This document shows, piece after piece, positions 8,821 through 17,442 of a stretch of DNA of 64,000 nucleotides. Each line of letters opens with the position of its first letter. The first letter of the stretch is position 1. Position numbers and translations under genes: made by a program. The stretch spans positions 62,001 to 126,000 of the forward strand of contig NZ_AECZ01000002.1 of assembly GCF_000179555.1 (NCBI RefSeq), read 5' to 3'. The notes beneath the pieces are model-generated. The model was not told the DNA's origin and searched no databases. It saw nothing but the letters and a program-made list of their open reading frames with translations. This DNA is from Solidesulfovibrio fructosivorans JJ]. Its GTDB lineage: Bacteria; Desulfobacterota; Desulfovibrionia; Desulfovibrionales; Desulfovibrionaceae.

Positions 8821-10284
8821 ATGCGCATCGACCCCGAACTGCCGCCCCGCCTTTGTCTTTTTGGCGACGGCCGACAACTTCTCGATTGTTTCGAACTGGT
8901 CCGGCAGGCGGGCGTGCGCGGTCCGGGCAGCGCCTTCGACGGCATGGAGCTTGCCGCCGCCCCGGCCGACGGCGACGCGACCCCGGCCGGACAGGCCCGG
9001 GAACTCGGCATCGGTTGGACCGAGGACGTTTCGGCTCTGCTCGAAAGCGAGTCCTCGGGCCTGGTCGTCCTCGTGACCGAGGGCGTGGGCCTGCCCTGCG
9101 CGCTGCCTGAGGGCTGGCGCATCCTGGCGCCCGAAGACGCCCGCCTGCTTTTCACCGTGGCCTCGCGCGCCGCCGAGGTCCAGGCCTGCCGGCCGGACAT
9201 GGCCCGGGCCAGACGCCTGCTGGCCAACCTCTTCGACAACATGGACGACGAGATCGCGTTGCTCGCTCCGGACGGGACGCTCCTCGACGCAAACGCGAAT
9301 CTGTCCAGACGCTTGGAACGGCCCCGGGAGGAACTCGTCGGCCTGCCGGCGCAGGAGGCCTTTCCGGATTTTCCTGATCTGGACGCTCCTGGAGAGGCGG
9401 GCGCGCCTTCTGTCCATGCCGCCCTGGCAGAGGGACGCAAGGCCAGCCGCGACGGGTCGCGGGTCGATCGGCGCGGACGGCTGCGCTATTTCCGCACCGC
9501 CTTTTATCCCGTGCCCGGCCCGAGCGGTCGGCCGGACCATGTGGCCGTGCTGCGCCGCGACATCACCCACGACGTCTTTCTGGAGCGCCGGCTGCAAAAA
9601 TCCGAACGCCTGGCCGCCATCGGCGAGCTGTCCATGTTCATCTCCCACGAGATCCGCAATCCGCTTTTCGCCATCGCCGGTTTCGCCAACGCCCTGCTGC
9701 GGGCCAAGGACCTGGGCGAAGCCAGCCGGGAGAAGGCCTCCATCATTCTGTCCGAATCGCGGCGGCTGGACGAAATCCTCAAAGACATCACCAATTTCGC
9801 CCGCCCCACCGTGTCCAGGCCCGGCGAGGTCGATCTGGCCGACGTGGCCCGGCGCACCACGGCGCTCATGCGCCATGCCCTGGAGAGCCAGGGCATCACC
9901 GTCACCCTCGATCTCTCGCCGAACGCGCCCGTGGCCCGTGGCGATCCCGAGACGCTGACCCAATGCCTGGTCAATTGCCTCAAAAACGCCATGGAAGCCA
10001 TGCCGGACGGCGGCCACATCATGGTATCCACCGGGCTGCGCGATGGCCGCGCCCTGCTCTCCGTCACCGACGACGGCCCCGGCATCCCCCCGGACATCCT
10101 GCCCCAGGTGTTCAATCCCTTTTTCACCACCCGCGACAAACGCGCCGGCCTGGGACTCGCCATGACAAAGAAGATACTGGAAGACCTGGGCGGCAGCGTG
10201 GAATTGGAAAGCGTTCCGGGAAACGGCACCACCGTGGTCCTTTCCCTGCCCCCGTACCTGGAACTGTCCCCCGAGGAGGTTTGA
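8821..10284 (+). CDS. Soluble PAS-domain sensor histidine kinase
   Basis: 487 residues, ATG after GGAGGGG. An N-terminal region of about 125 residues with no family assignment, a PAS domain (about 135-250), a HisKA domain with phospho-acceptor His276 in SHEIRNPLFAIAGF, and a HATPase_c domain with the N box (NCLKNAMEA), DDGPGIPP and GLGLAMTKKILEDLGG. No membrane segment, so it senses a cytoplasmic signal. No response regulator is adjacent; the next gene, rdgB, overlaps the stop by one base (TGATG), indicating co-transcription but not a functional link. Confidence 0.88.
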   Translation: MRIDPELPPRLCLFGDGRQLLDCFELVRQAGVRGPGSAFDGMELAAAPADGDATPAGQARELGIGWTEDVSALLESESSGLVVLVTEGVGLPCALPEGWRILAPEDARLLFTVASRAAEVQACRPDMARARRLLANLFDNMDDEIALLAPDGTLLDANANLSRRLERPREELVGLPAQEAFPDFPDLDAPGEAGAPSVHAALAEGRKASRDGSRVDRRGRLRYFRTAFYPVPGPSGRPDHVAVLRRDITHDVFLERRLQKSERLAAIGELSMFISHEIRNPLFAIAGFANALLRAKDLGEASREKASIILSESRRLDEILKDITNFARPTVSRPGEVDLADVARRTTALMRHALESQGITVTLDLSPNAPVARGDPETLTQCLVNCLKNAMEAMPDGGHIMVSTGLRDGRALLSVTDDGPGIPPDILPQVFNPFFTTRDKRAGLGLAMTKKILEDLGGSVELESVPGNGTTVVLSLPPYLELSPEEV

Positions 10285-10910
10285 TGGACAGGCTCGCCAC
10301 GGCCGCGCCGACCCAAGTGGTGCTGGCCACCCGTAATAAGGGAAAAATAAAGGAATTAAACGCGCTGCTTATGCCGCTCGGCGTGCGCGTCGTCGGGCTC
10401 GACGCCTTTCCGGACATCGGCGACATCCCCGAGACCGGGGAGACGTTTCTGGATAACGCCCGCATCAAGGCCCAGGCCGTGTGCAAAGCCACCGGCCTCG
10501 TCAGCCTGGCCGACGACTCCGGGCTGTGCGTGGATGCGCTTTCCGGCGCGCCGGGCGTGCACTCGGCCCGCTTCTCCGGCGAACACGCCAGCGACGCCGC
10601 CAACAACGCCAAGCTGCTCGCCGCCATGGCCCATGTGCCCGAACGCGACCGGACCTGCCGCTTCGTATCCGTGGTCGTGGCCGCCTGCCCCGACGGCCGG
10701 GAGCTGACGGCCGAAGGGACCTGGGAAGGCCGCGTGCTCGCCGCGCCGGCCGGGAACGGCGGTTTCGGCTACGATCCGCTTTTTTTCGACTCCACGGCCG
10801 GCAAATCCTCCGCCGAACTGACGCCTGAGGAGAAAAACGCCCGCAGCCATCGCGGCAAGGCCCTGGCCAAGCTGGTCGCGGCCTGGCCGGGATTTTGGGG
10901 AGAAGAATAG
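10284..10910 (+). CDS. rdgB: XTP/dITP diphosphatase (HAM1/RdgB)
   Basis: 208 residues. Hydrolyses non-canonical purine nucleoside triphosphates (XTP, dITP) to monophosphates, cleaning the nucleotide pool. Conserved motifs: LATRNKGKIKEL at the N-terminus, ETGETFLDNARIKA, LADDSGLCVDAL (metal-binding acidic residues), GNGGFGYDPLFF and the C-terminal SHRGKALAKL. The start overlaps the upstream kinase stop by one base with GAGGAGG as ribosome site. Confidence 0.95.
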   Translation: MDRLATAAPTQVVLATRNKGKIKELNALLMPLGVRVVGLDAFPDIGDIPETGETFLDNARIKAQAVCKATGLVSLADDSGLCVDALSGAPGVHSARFSGEHASDAANNAKLLAAMAHVPERDRTCRFVSVVVAACPDGRELTAEGTWEGRVLAAPAGNGGFGYDPLFFDSTAGKSSAELTPEEKNARSHRGKALAKLVAAWPGFWGEE

Positions 10911-10953
10911 GGGATAGGGGGTAGAGGATAGAGGGAGAAGGACGGCGGCAGGA

Positions 10954-11053
10954 GCGGGGTGCTGCCCCGGGCCCCGGCAGGAGAGGCTCCGCCTCTCCCG
11001 CACCTCTCCGCCGGGGGGCTTGATGCCCCCCGGACCCCCCTTGACCGGGTTGG
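10954..11053 (+). repeat. GC-rich multi-hairpin repeat X, copy 1
   Basis: Consecutive hairpins: GAGAGGCTCCGCCTCTC (about 10981-10997) and CCGGGGGGCTTGATGCCCCCCGG (about 11011-11033), then a CCCCCCTTGACCGGG tail. It lies after rdgB. The same order of hairpins recurs in copies X2 to X8. With 11054-11097 and the nested-stem element that follows, it fills the 347-bp gap before the next gene. Confidence 0.7.
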
Positions 11054-11097
11054 GATGGCGAGCGGGGGCGGAGTTGTCGGGAGGCGGAACACGACGT

Positions 11098-11191
11098 TTG
11101 TCGCCGCGATCGGCCCGGCGGCACGAGGCGCTTCGCGCCCCGACGCCGGACGCGATCGCGGCGGCAAGGCGCGCCAGCGGCGAAGCGCCGC
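11098..11191. repeat. Nested-stem palindromic element, copy 1 of 2
   Basis: Outer arms TTGTCGCCGCGATC (11098-11111) and GATCGCGGCGGCAA (11154-11167) pair with one mismatch; inside are CCGGCG/CGCCGG and a GAGGCGCTTCGCGCC hairpin; the perfect hairpin GCGGCGAAGCGCCGC follows at 11177-11191. The core matches the copy at 14983-15075 almost base for base, while the outer arms differ but still pair. The function is unknown. Confidence 0.65.
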
Positions 11192-11257
11192 ATGGAAAGA
11201 CGAGGAGTGGGGAAGGCTGGTGGAGTGACGGCAATCTCGCACGAACGGGAGGACGCC

Positions 11258-11512
11258 ATGACCAAGTCGTATCTGCTGTGCAAGTGCGCCGGGGAAGACC
11301 GGATTCCCCTGGTGGTCTTTACCGCCGACAACGTCGACGAAGCCCGCGAGGCCCCGACGTGGCTGCGGCGCAAGCATCCGGAACATCCCGGCCTGCGCTT
11401 GAAGCCCGGGGAATTCTTCGAGATAGTGGAGAAGGACCTTTGCCCGGCGGAAGAATGGGACGCGGCCCTGGCCCGTATCCATGCCGACGCTTCGGCAGCG
11501 AAAGGGTCCTGA
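11258..11512 (+). CDS. Small uncharacterised cytoplasmic protein
   Basis: 84 residues, ATG preceded by GGGAGG. The sequence begins MTKSYLLCKCAGEDRIPL and is acidic and soluble, without signal peptide or membrane segment. Two cysteines lie close together near the N-terminus (CKC, residues 8 and 10) and a third occurs near residue 67. I do not recognise a family. Codon usage fits the neighbours, and the ribosome site supports a real gene. It stands alone between the repeat block and the convergent SH3 lipoprotein. Confidence 0.6.
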   Translation: MTKSYLLCKCAGEDRIPLVVFTADNVDEAREAPTWLRRKHPEHPGLRLKPGEFFEIVEKDLCPAEEWDAALARIHADASAAKGS

Positions 11513-11551
11513 CGGGCCGCGTTCCGTGAGCCCGCGACGGCGGGCGAAAAA

Positions 11552-11848
11552 CTACGGCATGCGCAGGTAGCGGGCGTCCATCCAGCCGGGAACGCCGGAA
11601 TCCGACACCACGATGCGCGCCCAGCCGTTTTGATATTCATAGACCCGCACGGCCTGGCCCCGGTAGACCACGGTGCGCACGTCGCAGCCCGGAGACGGGC
11701 AGACCCGCACGTTGACCGAATCCGCGCCCACAACGCGCACGTATCCGGCCGGCGGCGGCGGCGTCAGGTCGATGGAAACGCTGCATCCCACGCCGAGGAC
11801 CGTCAGCAACAGCAGCAGCCCCAAGGTGTTCGCAATTTTCGCTTTCAT
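11552..11848 (-). CDS. SH3-domain lipoprotein
   Basis: 98 residues, ATG after GAGGGGGAG. A hydrophobic signal (about residues 5-19) ends in VLGVGC, a plausible but weak lipobox, so the mature protein probably starts at the Cys. The rest is one bacterial SH3 (SH3_3) domain: VNVRVCPSPGCDVRTVVYRGQAV ... GWARI ... GWMDARYL. Such domains bind cell-wall peptides or proteins. An in-frame extension of 49 residues upstream has no ribosome site and no sense as a signal peptide. It is divergent from the metallo-beta-lactamase gene. Confidence 0.78.
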   Translation of the reverse strand: MKAKIANTLGLLLLLTVLGVGCSVSIDLTPPPPAGYVRVVGADSVNVRVCPSPGCDVRTVVYRGQAVRVYEYQNGWARIVVSDSGVPGWMDARYLRMP

Positions 11849-11957
11849 GGCTCCCCCTCGCGAAACTTCGCGGCATTTTGCGTTTTTATGCCTGACAGGG
11901 GATGCTTTGTCCAGGAATTCCTTGACTTTTTTCCAATATGATGGCTTTTCGAAGAAC

Positions 11958-12794
11958 ATGAAGCTGACCATTGTTGTGGACAACAATACGCTCATTGACC
12001 GCTACCTGCTCGGCGAGCCCGGCTTTTCCCTGCTGTTGCGCGACGGCGGCCGGCGGGTGCTTTTCGATTGCGGCTATTCCGACGTGCTGTGCAAAAACGC
12101 CGCCCGGCTCGGCATCGACCTGGGCGAACTCGACGTGGTCGCCCTGTCCCACGGCCACCTGGACCATACTTGGGGCCTGGCCCATCTGCTCTCCCTTTTC
12201 AACGACCGCGCCTGCGAGGGCCGCGTCGGTTCCCGGCCGCTCCTGGTGGCCCATCCCGATGCCTTTTTGCCCAAACGCGTCAGCGGCATGTTCATCGGCT
12301 CCATGGTCTCCGAGACAGCCCTGGGCGACCACTTCACCATGCGCCTGACCCGCGAGCCCTTGCGCCTGACGGATTGGCTCTTTTTCCTGGGCGAGATTCC
12401 CCGCCGCATTCCCTTCGAAGCGCCGACGCCCCTCGGCGTGCGCGTCACGCTCAAGGGCGCGGTCCCGGACCTGCTCCCCGACGATTCCGCCCTGGCCTAT
12501 CTTGGGAAAAAAGGTCTCGTCATCATCACCGGCTGCGCCCATGCCGGCATTTGCAACATCGTCGCCCACGCCCGGGAAGTGACCGGCGAACGGCGCGTGT
12601 CGGCCATCATCGGGGGGCTGCACCTCCACGACGCCGCGCCCGACCGCATCGACGCCGTGGCCGCCTGGCTGGCCGAGGCCGGCGTCGCCGCCCTCTATCC
12701 CTGCCACTGCACCGGGTTCGCCGCCACCCTGGCCTTAAGCCGGGTCCTGCCCGTAAACGAAGTCGGTGCGGGCTTGTCCCTCACCTTCGACTAA
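11958..12794 (+). CDS. Metallo-beta-lactamase fold hydrolase
   Basis: 278 residues. The metal-binding motif SHGHLDHTWG (HxHxDH) follows strand LDVVAL, with further ligands expected in GCAHAGICNI and HCTGF near the C-terminus. The overall pattern (short N-terminus, GCAHAGICN, GGLHL) is that of proteins related to the archaeal dihydropterin-ribofuranosylaminobenzene-phosphate synthase group of COG1237. The substrate in this organism is not known. The ATG has only a weak GAAG upstream, and the leader is short. It may be co-transcribed with glgB, 91 nt downstream. Confidence 0.82.
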   Translation: MKLTIVVDNNTLIDRYLLGEPGFSLLLRDGGRRVLFDCGYSDVLCKNAARLGIDLGELDVVALSHGHLDHTWGLAHLLSLFNDRACEGRVGSRPLLVAHPDAFLPKRVSGMFIGSMVSETALGDHFTMRLTREPLRLTDWLFFLGEIPRRIPFEAPTPLGVRVTLKGAVPDLLPDDSALAYLGKKGLVIITGCAHAGICNIVAHAREVTGERRVSAIIGGLHLHDAAPDRIDAVAAWLAEAGVAALYPCHCTGFAATLALSRVLPVNEVGAGLSLTFD

Positions 12795-12885
12795 CCTTCC
12801 CGCCTTGCTCCGGAAACCCTTTGGCGGGAAAAGCCGCCAGGACCTTCCCCCGCTTTCGGCAAGGCCGCAAAGGAGATGCGCCATC

Positions 12886-14811
12886 ATGTGGGACGCCAAG
12901 CCGCCCAGACACGATGTTTCCCGCTTAACAGACCAGGATATCTATCTTTTCAAGCAGGGCAACCACTTCGACTTGCCGGAGAAGCTCGGCTCGCAAGCCC
13001 TGACCGTGGAAGAAGAACCGGGCGTTCATTTCGCCGTCTGGGCCCCCAACGCCAAAACCGTGTCCGTCATCGGGGACTTCAACGGCTGGGAGCCGGGCAA
13101 ACACCTCATGGCCCCGCGCCAGGACGCCTCGGGCATCCACGAATGCTTCATCCCCGGCCTCGGCAAGGGCGCGCACTACAAGTACCACATCGAATCGAGC
13201 GTGGGCGATTACCGGGCCGACAAGGGCGATCCCTACGCCTTCTACTGGGAAACCTCGCCGAGCACCGCCTCCATCGTCTGGGACCTCGACTACCAGTGGA
13301 ACGACGCGACCTGGATGGCCTCGCGCCACGAGAAAAACGGGTTTTCCGCGCCGGTTTCCATCTACGAGGTGCACCTCGGCTCGTTTAGGCGCGTCCACGA
13401 GGACCGCTACCGGTCCCTGTCCTACCTGGAGATGGCCGACCATCTTACCGAACACGTGCTGCGCTGCGGTTTTTCCCACGTGGAGTTCCTGCCCATCATG
13501 GAGCACCCTTTCTTCGGCTCCTGGGGCTACCAGACGCTTGGCTACTTCGCCCCCACCAGCCGTTTCGGCTCACCCCAGGACTTCATGGCGCTCATCGACC
13601 GGCTCCACCAGAACGGCATCGGTGTCGTCCTCGACTGGGTGCCCTCCCATTTTCCCACCGACGGCCACGGCCTGTCCTTTTTCGACGGCACCCACCTCTA
13701 CGAGCACGCCGACCCCAAAAAGGGCTACCACCCGGACTGGAACTGCTACATCTTCAATACCGGCCGCTACGAGGTCCGCGAGTTCCTCATCTCCAGCGCC
13801 CTGTTCTGGCTCAAGAACTACCACATCGACGCCCTGCGCGTGGACGCCGTGGCCTCCATGCTCTACCTCGACTATTCCCGCCGTGAGGGCGAATGGATTC
13901 CCAACATCCACGGCGGCCGGGAGAACCTGGATAATATCGCCTTCCTGCGACGCCTCAACGAAATGGTCTACAGCCGCTTCCCCGGCTGCGAAACCATGGC
14001 CGAGGAATCCACCTCCTGGCCCATGGTGTCGCGTCCCCCATACCTCGGCGGACTCGGGTTCGGCATGAAGTGGAACATGGGCTGGATGCACGACACCCTG
14101 CGCTACTTCTCCCGCGACCCGATCTTTCGCAAATACCACCACGGCGAACTGACCTTCAGCATCTGGTACGCCTTTTCGGAGAATTTCATCCTGGCCCTGT
14201 CCCACGACGAGGTGGTCTACGGCAAAGGCAGCCTGCTTCGGAAAATGCCCGGCGACGACTGGAAACGCTTCGCCAACCTGCGCTTGCTCTACGGCTACAT
14301 GTTCGGCCATCCCGGCAAGAAGCTGCTTTTCATGGGCGGCGAGTTCGGCCAATGGCAGGAATGGAACCACGACGCCGAACCGCAATGGGAATTGCTCGAC
14401 TCCCCCCCGCACCAGGGGGTCATGCAATGGGTCGCGGACTTAAACCGGGTCTACAAGGAAGAAACCGCCCTGCACCAGCGCGATTTCAAGCCCGAAGGCT
14501 TTGAATGGATCGATTACCGCGACGCCGAAGCCAGCGTCCTGGCCTTTCTGCGGCGCGGCAAAGACCCCGCCGACGTGCTGCTCGTGGCGCTCAACTTCAC
14601 CCCCGTGCCGCGCGCCAGCTACCGTATCGGCGTGCCTATCCCCGGCCTGTGGACCGAACTGCTCAACAGCGATTCCAAGCTCTACGGCGGCTCCGGCCTC
14701 GGCAACGCCGGCGCGGTCATGGCCGAGGAAATCGAAAGCTTCGACCACCCCTATTCCCTCAACCTTACCCTGCCGCCTTTGGCCGTTGTGTTTCTGCGTC
14801 CGGCCCGGTGA
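12886..14811 (+). CDS. glgB: 1,4-alpha-glucan branching enzyme
   Basis: 641 residues, ATG after AAAGGAG. GlgB makes alpha-1,6 branches in glycogen. A CBM48 domain (about 35-135, FAVWAPNAKTVSVIGDFNGW) precedes a GH13 barrel with nucleophile Asp320 (ALRVDAVASM), acid/base Glu373 (MAEESTSWP) and the later ALSHDEVVYGKGSL. An all-beta C-terminal domain completes it. At 641 residues it is about 90 shorter than the E. coli enzyme and has only one N-terminal carbohydrate-binding module. No other glycogen gene is in the window. Confidence 0.94.
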   Translation: MWDAKPPRHDVSRLTDQDIYLFKQGNHFDLPEKLGSQALTVEEEPGVHFAVWAPNAKTVSVIGDFNGWEPGKHLMAPRQDASGIHECFIPGLGKGAHYKYHIESSVGDYRADKGDPYAFYWETSPSTASIVWDLDYQWNDATWMASRHEKNGFSAPVSIYEVHLGSFRRVHEDRYRSLSYLEMADHLTEHVLRCGFSHVEFLPIMEHPFFGSWGYQTLGYFAPTSRFGSPQDFMALIDRLHQNGIGVVLDWVPSHFPTDGHGLSFFDGTHLYEHADPKKGYHPDWNCYIFNTGRYEVREFLISSALFWLKNYHIDALRVDAVASMLYLDYSRREGEWIPNIHGGRENLDNIAFLRRLNEMVYSRFPGCETMAEESTSWPMVSRPPYLGGLGFGMKWNMGWMHDTLRYFSRDPIFRKYHHGELTFSIWYAFSENFILALSHDEVVYGKGSLLRKMPGDDWKRFANLRLLYGYMFGHPGKKLLFMGGEFGQWQEWNHDAEPQWELLDSPPHQGVMQWVADLNRVYKEETALHQRDFKPEGFEWIDYRDAEASVLAFLRRGKDPADVLLVALNFTPVPRASYRIGVPIPGLWTELLNSDSKLYGGSGLGNAGAVMAEEIESFDHPYSLNLTLPPLAVVFLRPAR

Positions 14812-14841
14812 GGGATGATGGAGCCGGCATGAGGCAATGAG

Positions 14842-14936
14842 GCTGGGGCGCCGCCCCAGACCCCGGCGGGGGCTCTGCCCCCGCACCCCGCCGGAGGGCT
14901 TATGCCCTCCGGACCTCCCTTTACCGGGCCGGGATG
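14842..14936 (+). repeat. GC-rich multi-hairpin repeat X, copy 2
   Basis: Hairpins GGGGCGCCGCCCC and CCGGAGGGCTTATGCCCTCCGG, then CCTCCCTTTACCGGG, in the same order as copy 1. It follows glgB by about 30 nt and probably ends its transcript. It opens a 554-bp gene-free block that also holds the nested-stem element, a unique-arm palindrome and an inverted X copy. Confidence 0.7.
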
Positions 14937-14982
14937 GTGGGTGGAAAAGCGGGGAGACGGTGCGGGGTGGGTTGGGTTGATC

Positions 14983-15075
14983 TTGTTGCCGCAATAGGCC
15001 CGGCGGCACGAGGCGCTTTGCGCCTCGACGCCGGACGCGATTGTGGCAACAACCACGCCAGCGGCGAAGCGCCGC
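14983..15075. repeat. Nested-stem palindromic element, copy 2 of 2
   Basis: Arms TTGTTGCCGCAAT (14983-14995) and ATTGTGGCAACAA (15040-15052) enclose a core AGGCCCGGCGGCACGAGGCG onward that is nearly identical to the copy at 11098-11191; the inner hairpin is GAGGCGCTTTGCGCCTC. The trailing hairpin GCGGCGAAGCGCCGC is identical in both copies. Arms differ between copies while remaining complementary. Confidence 0.65.
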
Positions 15076-15133
15076 ATTTCAAGAACAAGACGGATAGATT
15101 TGAAAAGTTCGCCCCGAAGGGGCGACGGCGTGG

Positions 15134-15203
15134 TGGAGGCGGAATTTGCTTGGGACGAGCCTGCCGCGTAGCGGCGGCATCGTCCCGACGAATTCCGCCT
15201 CCA
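15134..15203. repeat. Long unique-arm palindrome 1
   Basis: Outer arms TGGAGGCGGAATT and AATTCCGCCTCCA (13 bp, perfect), middle arms GGGACGA/TCGTCCC, inner GCCGC/GCGGC. It lies between the glgB and GGDEF genes, next to an inverted X repeat. The arms are not shared with the other two long palindromes (32530-32586, 45074-45142). Confidence 0.7.
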
Positions 15204-15267
15204 TCTTCTCCGCACTCCGCCTTACCGGCAAGCCTCCGCCCCCCCCCCGTCTAGCCAAAGCACACCG

Positions 15268-15358
15268 GACGGGGGGACCGGGGGGCCCGTGGCCTCCCGG
15301 CGGGGTCCAGGGGCAGAGCCCCTGGCGAAGGGGTGCCGGGGAGGCGGAGCCTCCCTGG
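15268..15358 (-). repeat. GC-rich multi-hairpin repeat X, copy 3 (inverted)
   Basis: The inverse of the X order: GGACGGGGGGACCGGGGGGCCC, then CCTCCCGGCGGGGTCC, then CAGGGGCAGAGCCCCTGG and GGAGGCGGAGCCTCC. It abuts the stop codon of the minus-strand GGDEF gene, so each X copy in this block sits at the 3' end of one of two converging genes. Confidence 0.65.
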
Positions 15359-15365
15359 CCGCTCG

Positions 15366-16622
15366 TCAATCCGCCCAGACGACGCGGTTGCGGCCGGTGC
15401 GTTTGGCTTTGTAGAGGGCGGCGTCGGCGTCGGCGAGCATGTTTTCGATGGAGCCTTTGGGCTTGTCGCACAGGCCGATGCTGATGGTGACGCCGACGGA
15501 GATGTTGCCGGCTTTGGCTTTGGAGCGTTCGATGCTGTTGCGCAGGTCGTTGAAGGCGGCCAGGGCCTGTTGTCCTTCCAGGCCCATGGCCAGCACGCAA
15601 AATTCCTCGCCGCCCAGGCGCGCCACGATATCGCGGCCGCGGAAGCGGTTGGACAGGCCGTGGGCCACGTGCTTGAGCACTTCGTCGCCCACGGCGTGGC
15701 CGTAGGTGTCGTTGACGCGTTTGAAGTGGTCGATGTCGAGCATGGCCAGGGTCATGGGTTCTTCGCCCCGGGCCAGGCGCTTGTAGCAATCCTTGGATGT
15801 TTCGAAGAAGTGGCGGCGGTTGTAGAGGCTTGTCAGCGGGTCGCGGATGGAGGTCTCGCGCAGTTTCTGGATGTATTCGAGCATTTCCAGGTTCTGGGTG
15901 ACGCGGCAGTAGAATTCCTCGCTGGAGAAGGGCTTGTTGAGGAAATCGTTGGCCCCGTTTTTGATGAACCGGGCGGAGAGGATGGTGTTGCCGTAGGCGG
16001 AGATGCCGATGACGGCCACTTCGTCCTTGCGTTTGCGGCGTCGGATCTGGCGGGTGAGTTCCACGCCGTCCATGCCGGGCATGAAGTAGTCGGTGATGAC
16101 GACTTTGATTTCGGGGTGGCGCTCCAGCACGGACAGGGCGTAGGGGCCGTCGTCGGCCTCGTGGACGATGAATTCGTGGGCGGTAAGCAGGCGCACGAGG
16201 TGGTGGCGCACGGTCTGGGAGTCGTCGGCGACGAGGATATGGACGAACTTGTTGAGCGAGATGCGCCGCACGAGCGAGCACAGGTAATCGAGGCTGTCCG
16301 GGGATTCCTTGGACACGTAGTCCACGACTTTCTTGGCCCAGACGCGGTCGCGGACTTCGGATTCCACGTCCCCGGTGAAGACGATGGAGGGGATGCCCCG
16401 GGAGATGACGTAATCGACGATGCCGCCGTCGGGACAATCCGGGAGGTGCAGGTCGAGCAGGGCGACGAAAAATGTGTCATTGTCCGGATTTTCTTCAAGG
16501 ATGTAGCGGGCTTCTTCGAAATTCGAGGCCCAGCAGACATTGAAGAACAGTTCATCCTCGATCTTGCGGATGAGAATGCGGGCAAAGACCTTGCTGTCTT
16601 CGACGATAAGTACTTTTTCCAT
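15366..16622 (-). CDS. Diguanylate cyclase response regulator with two receiver domains (REC-REC-GGDEF)
   Basis: 418 residues. Receiver 1 (about 3-120) has Asp57 in ALLDLHLPD; receiver 2 (about 127-245) has Asp178 in VITDYFMPGMDG and the conserved Lys230 in FLNKPF. The GGDEF domain (about 258-418) has the active-site GGEEF at 337-341 and an intact inhibitory I-site RGRD at 328-331, five residues before it, as in feedback-inhibited cyclases that make c-di-GMP. Cytoplasmic. The ATG chosen (MEKVLIVED) has no strong ribosome site. No partner kinase is adjacent on the same strand. Confidence 0.9.
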   Translation of the reverse strand: MEKVLIVEDSKVFARILIRKIEDELFFNVCWASNFEEARYILEENPDNDTFFVALLDLHLPDCPDGGIVDYVISRGIPSIVFTGDVESEVRDRVWAKKVVDYVSKESPDSLDYLCSLVRRISLNKFVHILVADDSQTVRHHLVRLLTAHEFIVHEADDGPYALSVLERHPEIKVVITDYFMPGMDGVELTRQIRRRKRKDEVAVIGISAYGNTILSARFIKNGANDFLNKPFSSEEFYCRVTQNLEMLEYIQKLRETSIRDPLTSLYNRRHFFETSKDCYKRLARGEEPMTLAMLDIDHFKRVNDTYGHAVGDEVLKHVAHGLSNRFRGRDIVARLGGEEFCVLAMGLEGQQALAAFNDLRNSIERSKAKAGNISVGVTISIGLCDKPKGSIENMLADADAALYKAKRTGRNRVVWAD

Positions 16623-16778
16623 GCGGGAACAACCGACCGGCACGGGACTACATAAATTTCAGGATAGTCGAGATCGGCCTGAAAAGCCAGTCGCCAGGCG
16701 GGTTATTTTGCCGCCACGTCTTGCGTTCGCCGCAGAAGCGACGGTAGGGTGCCGAAAAATGGACAGCAAGGAGGGGAT

Positions 16779-17402
16779 ATGCGCTGGGGAGCATTTGTGG
16801 CGGCGCTGGTCATGGTGTTGGCTTTGGGCCAGACGACGTGGGCCAAGGGGGGCGAGGGGTTTGCCGGAACGCCTTTCGGCAGCAGGCTTGCCGCGCTGCC
16901 GTCCTTTATGAAGCTCAAGACGGTGGGCGACATCAACTACGCCGTGAACCTCAATGAACCCTACAGGCTCAATGGCAAGGCGCCGGTGGTTTTTTACGGG
17001 TTCGTCCAGGGTCGGATGTTTGCGGCCTACGTGCGTCTGGACGGCATCATCGGCCATGCCGCGCTGGCCAAGCGGCTGACCGCTGAATTCGGCAAGCCGT
17101 CGATCATGACCGAGGGGGGCACCGAGATTCTGCGCTGGCGCAAGGGCGACCTCAAGGTCAAGCTCAAGTTCGATCCGGCGGCCGGTTCCCTCAAGCTCGC
17201 CTATTATTCCATCAGGTATGGTTCCCCGGCGGCCAGGGTCCTGGCCGAGCCGGACGCCGTCGATCTCGATGAACTGGCCCGCACCTATGAGAAGGACAAG
17301 ATCGCCAAGGGCGTCACCCTGCCCAAGGGCCCGGCCCGCAAGTGGTATTCGCCCAATGACGCCGGCATCGCCGATCCGACTCGCACGATCCCTGGCAAGT
17401 GA
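16779..17402 (+). CDS. Secreted protein of unknown function
   Basis: 207 residues, ATG after AAGGAGGGG. A signal peptide covers about 1-22 (TTWA-K). The mature part is mixed alpha/beta with LRWRKGDLKVKLKFD in the middle and no recognised motif or cysteine. It resembles small exported proteins that Desulfovibrio places next to sensor kinases, but this is an impression, not a family assignment. The following PAS kinase frame starts within a few tens of bases of its stop, so the two are probably co-transcribed. Confidence 0.65.
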   Translation: MRWGAFVAALVMVLALGQTTWAKGGEGFAGTPFGSRLAALPSFMKLKTVGDINYAVNLNEPYRLNGKAPVVFYGFVQGRMFAAYVRLDGIIGHAALAKRLTAEFGKPSIMTEGGTEILRWRKGDLKVKLKFDPAAGSLKLAYYSIRYGSPAARVLAEPDAVDLDELARTYEKDKIAKGVTLPKGPARKWYSPNDAGIADPTRTIPGK

Positions 17403-17442
17403 GGGGCCCCGGGCGCTCCTGGATGAGCCGACCCGCACCCTG

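Noticed and set aside
17218-17442. N-terminal extension of the PAS kinase upstream into the preceding gene
   Set aside because: The extension is Arg/Pro/Ser-rich, typical of an out-of-frame shadow, and lies wholly inside the well-formed exported-protein gene.
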